Shown in pieces: positions 4,667-5,493 of a DNA stretch of 5,493 nucleotides. The DNA comes from JAAXTT01 sp964530215. GTDB taxonomy: Bacteria > Bacillota > Desulfotomaculia > Desulfotomaculales > Desulfocucumaceae. The stretch is from contig CAZHAJ010000127.1 in NCBI GenBank assembly GCA_964530215.1, forward strand, positions 1 to 5,493. Direction: 5' to 3'. Position 1 is the first letter of the stretch; every line of letters begins with the position of its first letter. The position numbers and the translations under genes were made by a program. The notes under the pieces are model-generated. The model had not been told where the DNA came from. It saw nothing but the letters and a program-made list of their open reading frames with translations, and searched no databases.

Positions 4667-5429
4667 AGGCTTTTAATATTAAACCCCTGCTTATCCCGGT
4701 GATTCTAGCTATTTGCCTGGTTGATAAACCCCTGTCTTTAAGCATTTTTAGATACTTACTTCTTTTTGCTTCTTCTAGCTTCTGTATATCCTTGCAGCGA
4801 GGAGTGTTGCAGATGCTTTTTACAAGCTCTATTGCTTCACTATCTTTAATTCTTTTATTTTCATTTATATCCAAGCATACGTCATCAATTTTTATTTGAT
4901 GAAATTCCTTAAACATCAGTATTGATTTGTCTCGGTCTTGATGGAATATCTCCAATACATCTTCTTCATCTACTAATCCTGATCTACCTTCAGCCAGGTA
5001 CTCAGAATAGCTGCTCCACCTATATTCTGAGATCTTCCTTACCAACCCAGCCTTTAAAGGATTTTGATGTATGTATCTCAGTACGGTAAGTAAGTAGTTA
5101 TCATCCTCTACCACTTCGCTTTTATATCTATCTTGAAATAAAGGCCCTACTCGCTCATATTTCCAGTTATACCAATACACATAACTGGCCCCTATTCGTC
5201 TGAAGACTATCCCCAACTCATCTTTCTCTTCTTTTATGAGCAGATGAATATGATTACCCATCAGACAATAACCATATATCTTATAGCCGCTTTTCTCTTT
5301 ATAGTGTTCCAGTGTCTGCAAAAACTTTACTGCATCTTCTTCATCTTCAAATATTGTTTGCTTATTTATTCCCCGCAATATTATATGATATATTCCACTT
5401 TTGCTTTTCTCTCTCGCATCTCTCGGCAT
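4665..5429 (-). CDS. REP-associated tyrosine transposase (RAYT, IS200-like Y1 family)
   Basis: A 254-residue HUH single-strand transposase of the Y1_Tnp group (PF01797), REP-associated branch. The opening MPRDAREKSKSGIYHIILRG is the typical family N-terminus. The HUH metal motif is H60-I-H62 within YCLMGNHIHLLIK (54-66). The catalytic Tyr is most likely Y119 in LRYIHQNPLKAGLV (117-130), preceded by GPLFQDRYKS (95-104). The C-terminal region (about 190-254) ends in a helix-turn-helix-like stretch from LSTRQIARITGI (235-246) onward, also seen in Firmicute RAYTs and probably DNA-binding. All key residues are present, so it appears intact. The ATG at 5427-5429 has GGTGG about 6 bases upstream. 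A weak promoter (TTGCAA, 18 bases, TAAGAT) lies upstream. RAYTs are usually single-copy, domesticated proteins that move or maintain REP sequences. Here the TAA stop runs into repeat B and a second repeat lies 300 bases on, as expected for this partnership. Confidence 0.9.
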   Translation of the reverse strand: MPRDAREKSKSGIYHIILRGINKQTIFEDEEDAVKFLQTLEHYKEKSGYKIYGYCLMGNHIHLLIKEEKDELGIVFRRIGASYVYWYNWKYERVGPLFQDRYKSEVVEDDNYLLTVLRYIHQNPLKAGLVRKISEYRWSSYSEYLAEGRSGLVDEEDVLEIFHQDRDKSILMFKEFHQIKIDDVCLDINENKRIKDSEAIELVKSICNTPRCKDIQKLEEAKRSKYLKMLKDRGLSTRQIARITGISRGLILKA

Positions 5430-5477
5430 GCATTACCACCCTATACTATCTTACTACATGCACAAACCCCATTGCAA

Positions 5478-5493
5478 CCACAAGAAACGTCCC
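5478..5493 (-). repeat. Possible partial repeat at the transposase 5' flank
   Basis: The minus strand reads GGGACGTTTCTTGTGG, cut by the window end. Its GGGACGTTTC resembles GGGGACATTC, the plus-strand reading of the REP copies, so it would be in inverted orientation to them. GGGGACGTTTCTTGTG-like strings are common next to such transposases in Clostridia, from memory. Only 16 bases can be seen, so the call is tentative. Confidence 0.3.

Larger units (their letters stand above)
4636..5493 (-). mobile_element. RAYT transposase with adjoining REP-like sequence (bounds inferred)
   Basis: The transposase gene plus repeat B on its 3' side forms the likely unit whose arrival broke rfbB. The left bound is set by the sharp switch from repeat to rfbB sequence at 4635/4636. 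The right bound is not visible: the sequence upstream of the transposase ends with GGGACGTTTCTTGTGG on the minus strand, which resembles the GGGGACATTC half of the repeats in inverted orientation and may be part of the other end. No target-site duplication can be scored because the rfbB 5' part is outside the window. Confidence 0.45.

Overview
The window looks like a chromosomal piece of a low-to-mid GC, flagellated Firmicute, most likely a member of the Clostridia (Peptococcaceae/Desulfotomaculum-like). This rests on strong AGGAGG-type ribosome binding sites, TTG and GTG starts, U-tract terminators, a chemotaxis receptor, a YcgR-like PilZ protein and a REP-associated transposase next to GGGGACATTCCCC repeats. 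The assignment is inferred from gene content and style, not from a marker gene. Every supported gene lies on the minus strand, so the window reads from right to left.

Right third (about 4300-5493): a REP-associated tyrosine (RAYT/IS200-like Y1) transposase is followed directly by a palindromic REP-like repeat. Next come the last ~98 codons of a dTDP-glucose 4,6-dehydratase (rfbB) with no 5' part in the window, and then a second, directly oriented copy of the repeat. The rfbB remnant fills the space between the two repeats almost exactly. This is the most unusual part of the window.

Middle (about 2540-4290): a small COG2426-type membrane protein ends at a near-perfect 18-bp hairpin terminator. 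Almost touching that terminator are the G8 run, the ribosome binding site and the GTG start of a 359-residue protein with DxDxDG/EF-hand-like calcium sites and no known function. That gene ends at its own terminator.

Left half (1-2540): a probable sigma-A promoter precedes a methyl-accepting chemotaxis protein, which is followed after 49 bases by an isochorismatase-family cysteine hydrolase and then a terminator. These two may form one transcription unit. The left edge holds the first 55 codons of a YcgR-like PilZ-family protein, which would couple c-di-GMP to motility. The receptor and the YcgR-like protein both point to motility control. The hydrolase, the membrane protein and the calcium-site protein have no clear functional link to them.

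No rRNA, tRNA, CRISPR array or clear riboswitch was seen, and no stretch longer than 300 bases lacks a gene. Most of the window is ordinary. The items worth a second look are the REP/RAYT/rfbB-remnant arrangement and the hairpin-U-tract-G8 leader of the calcium-site gene.
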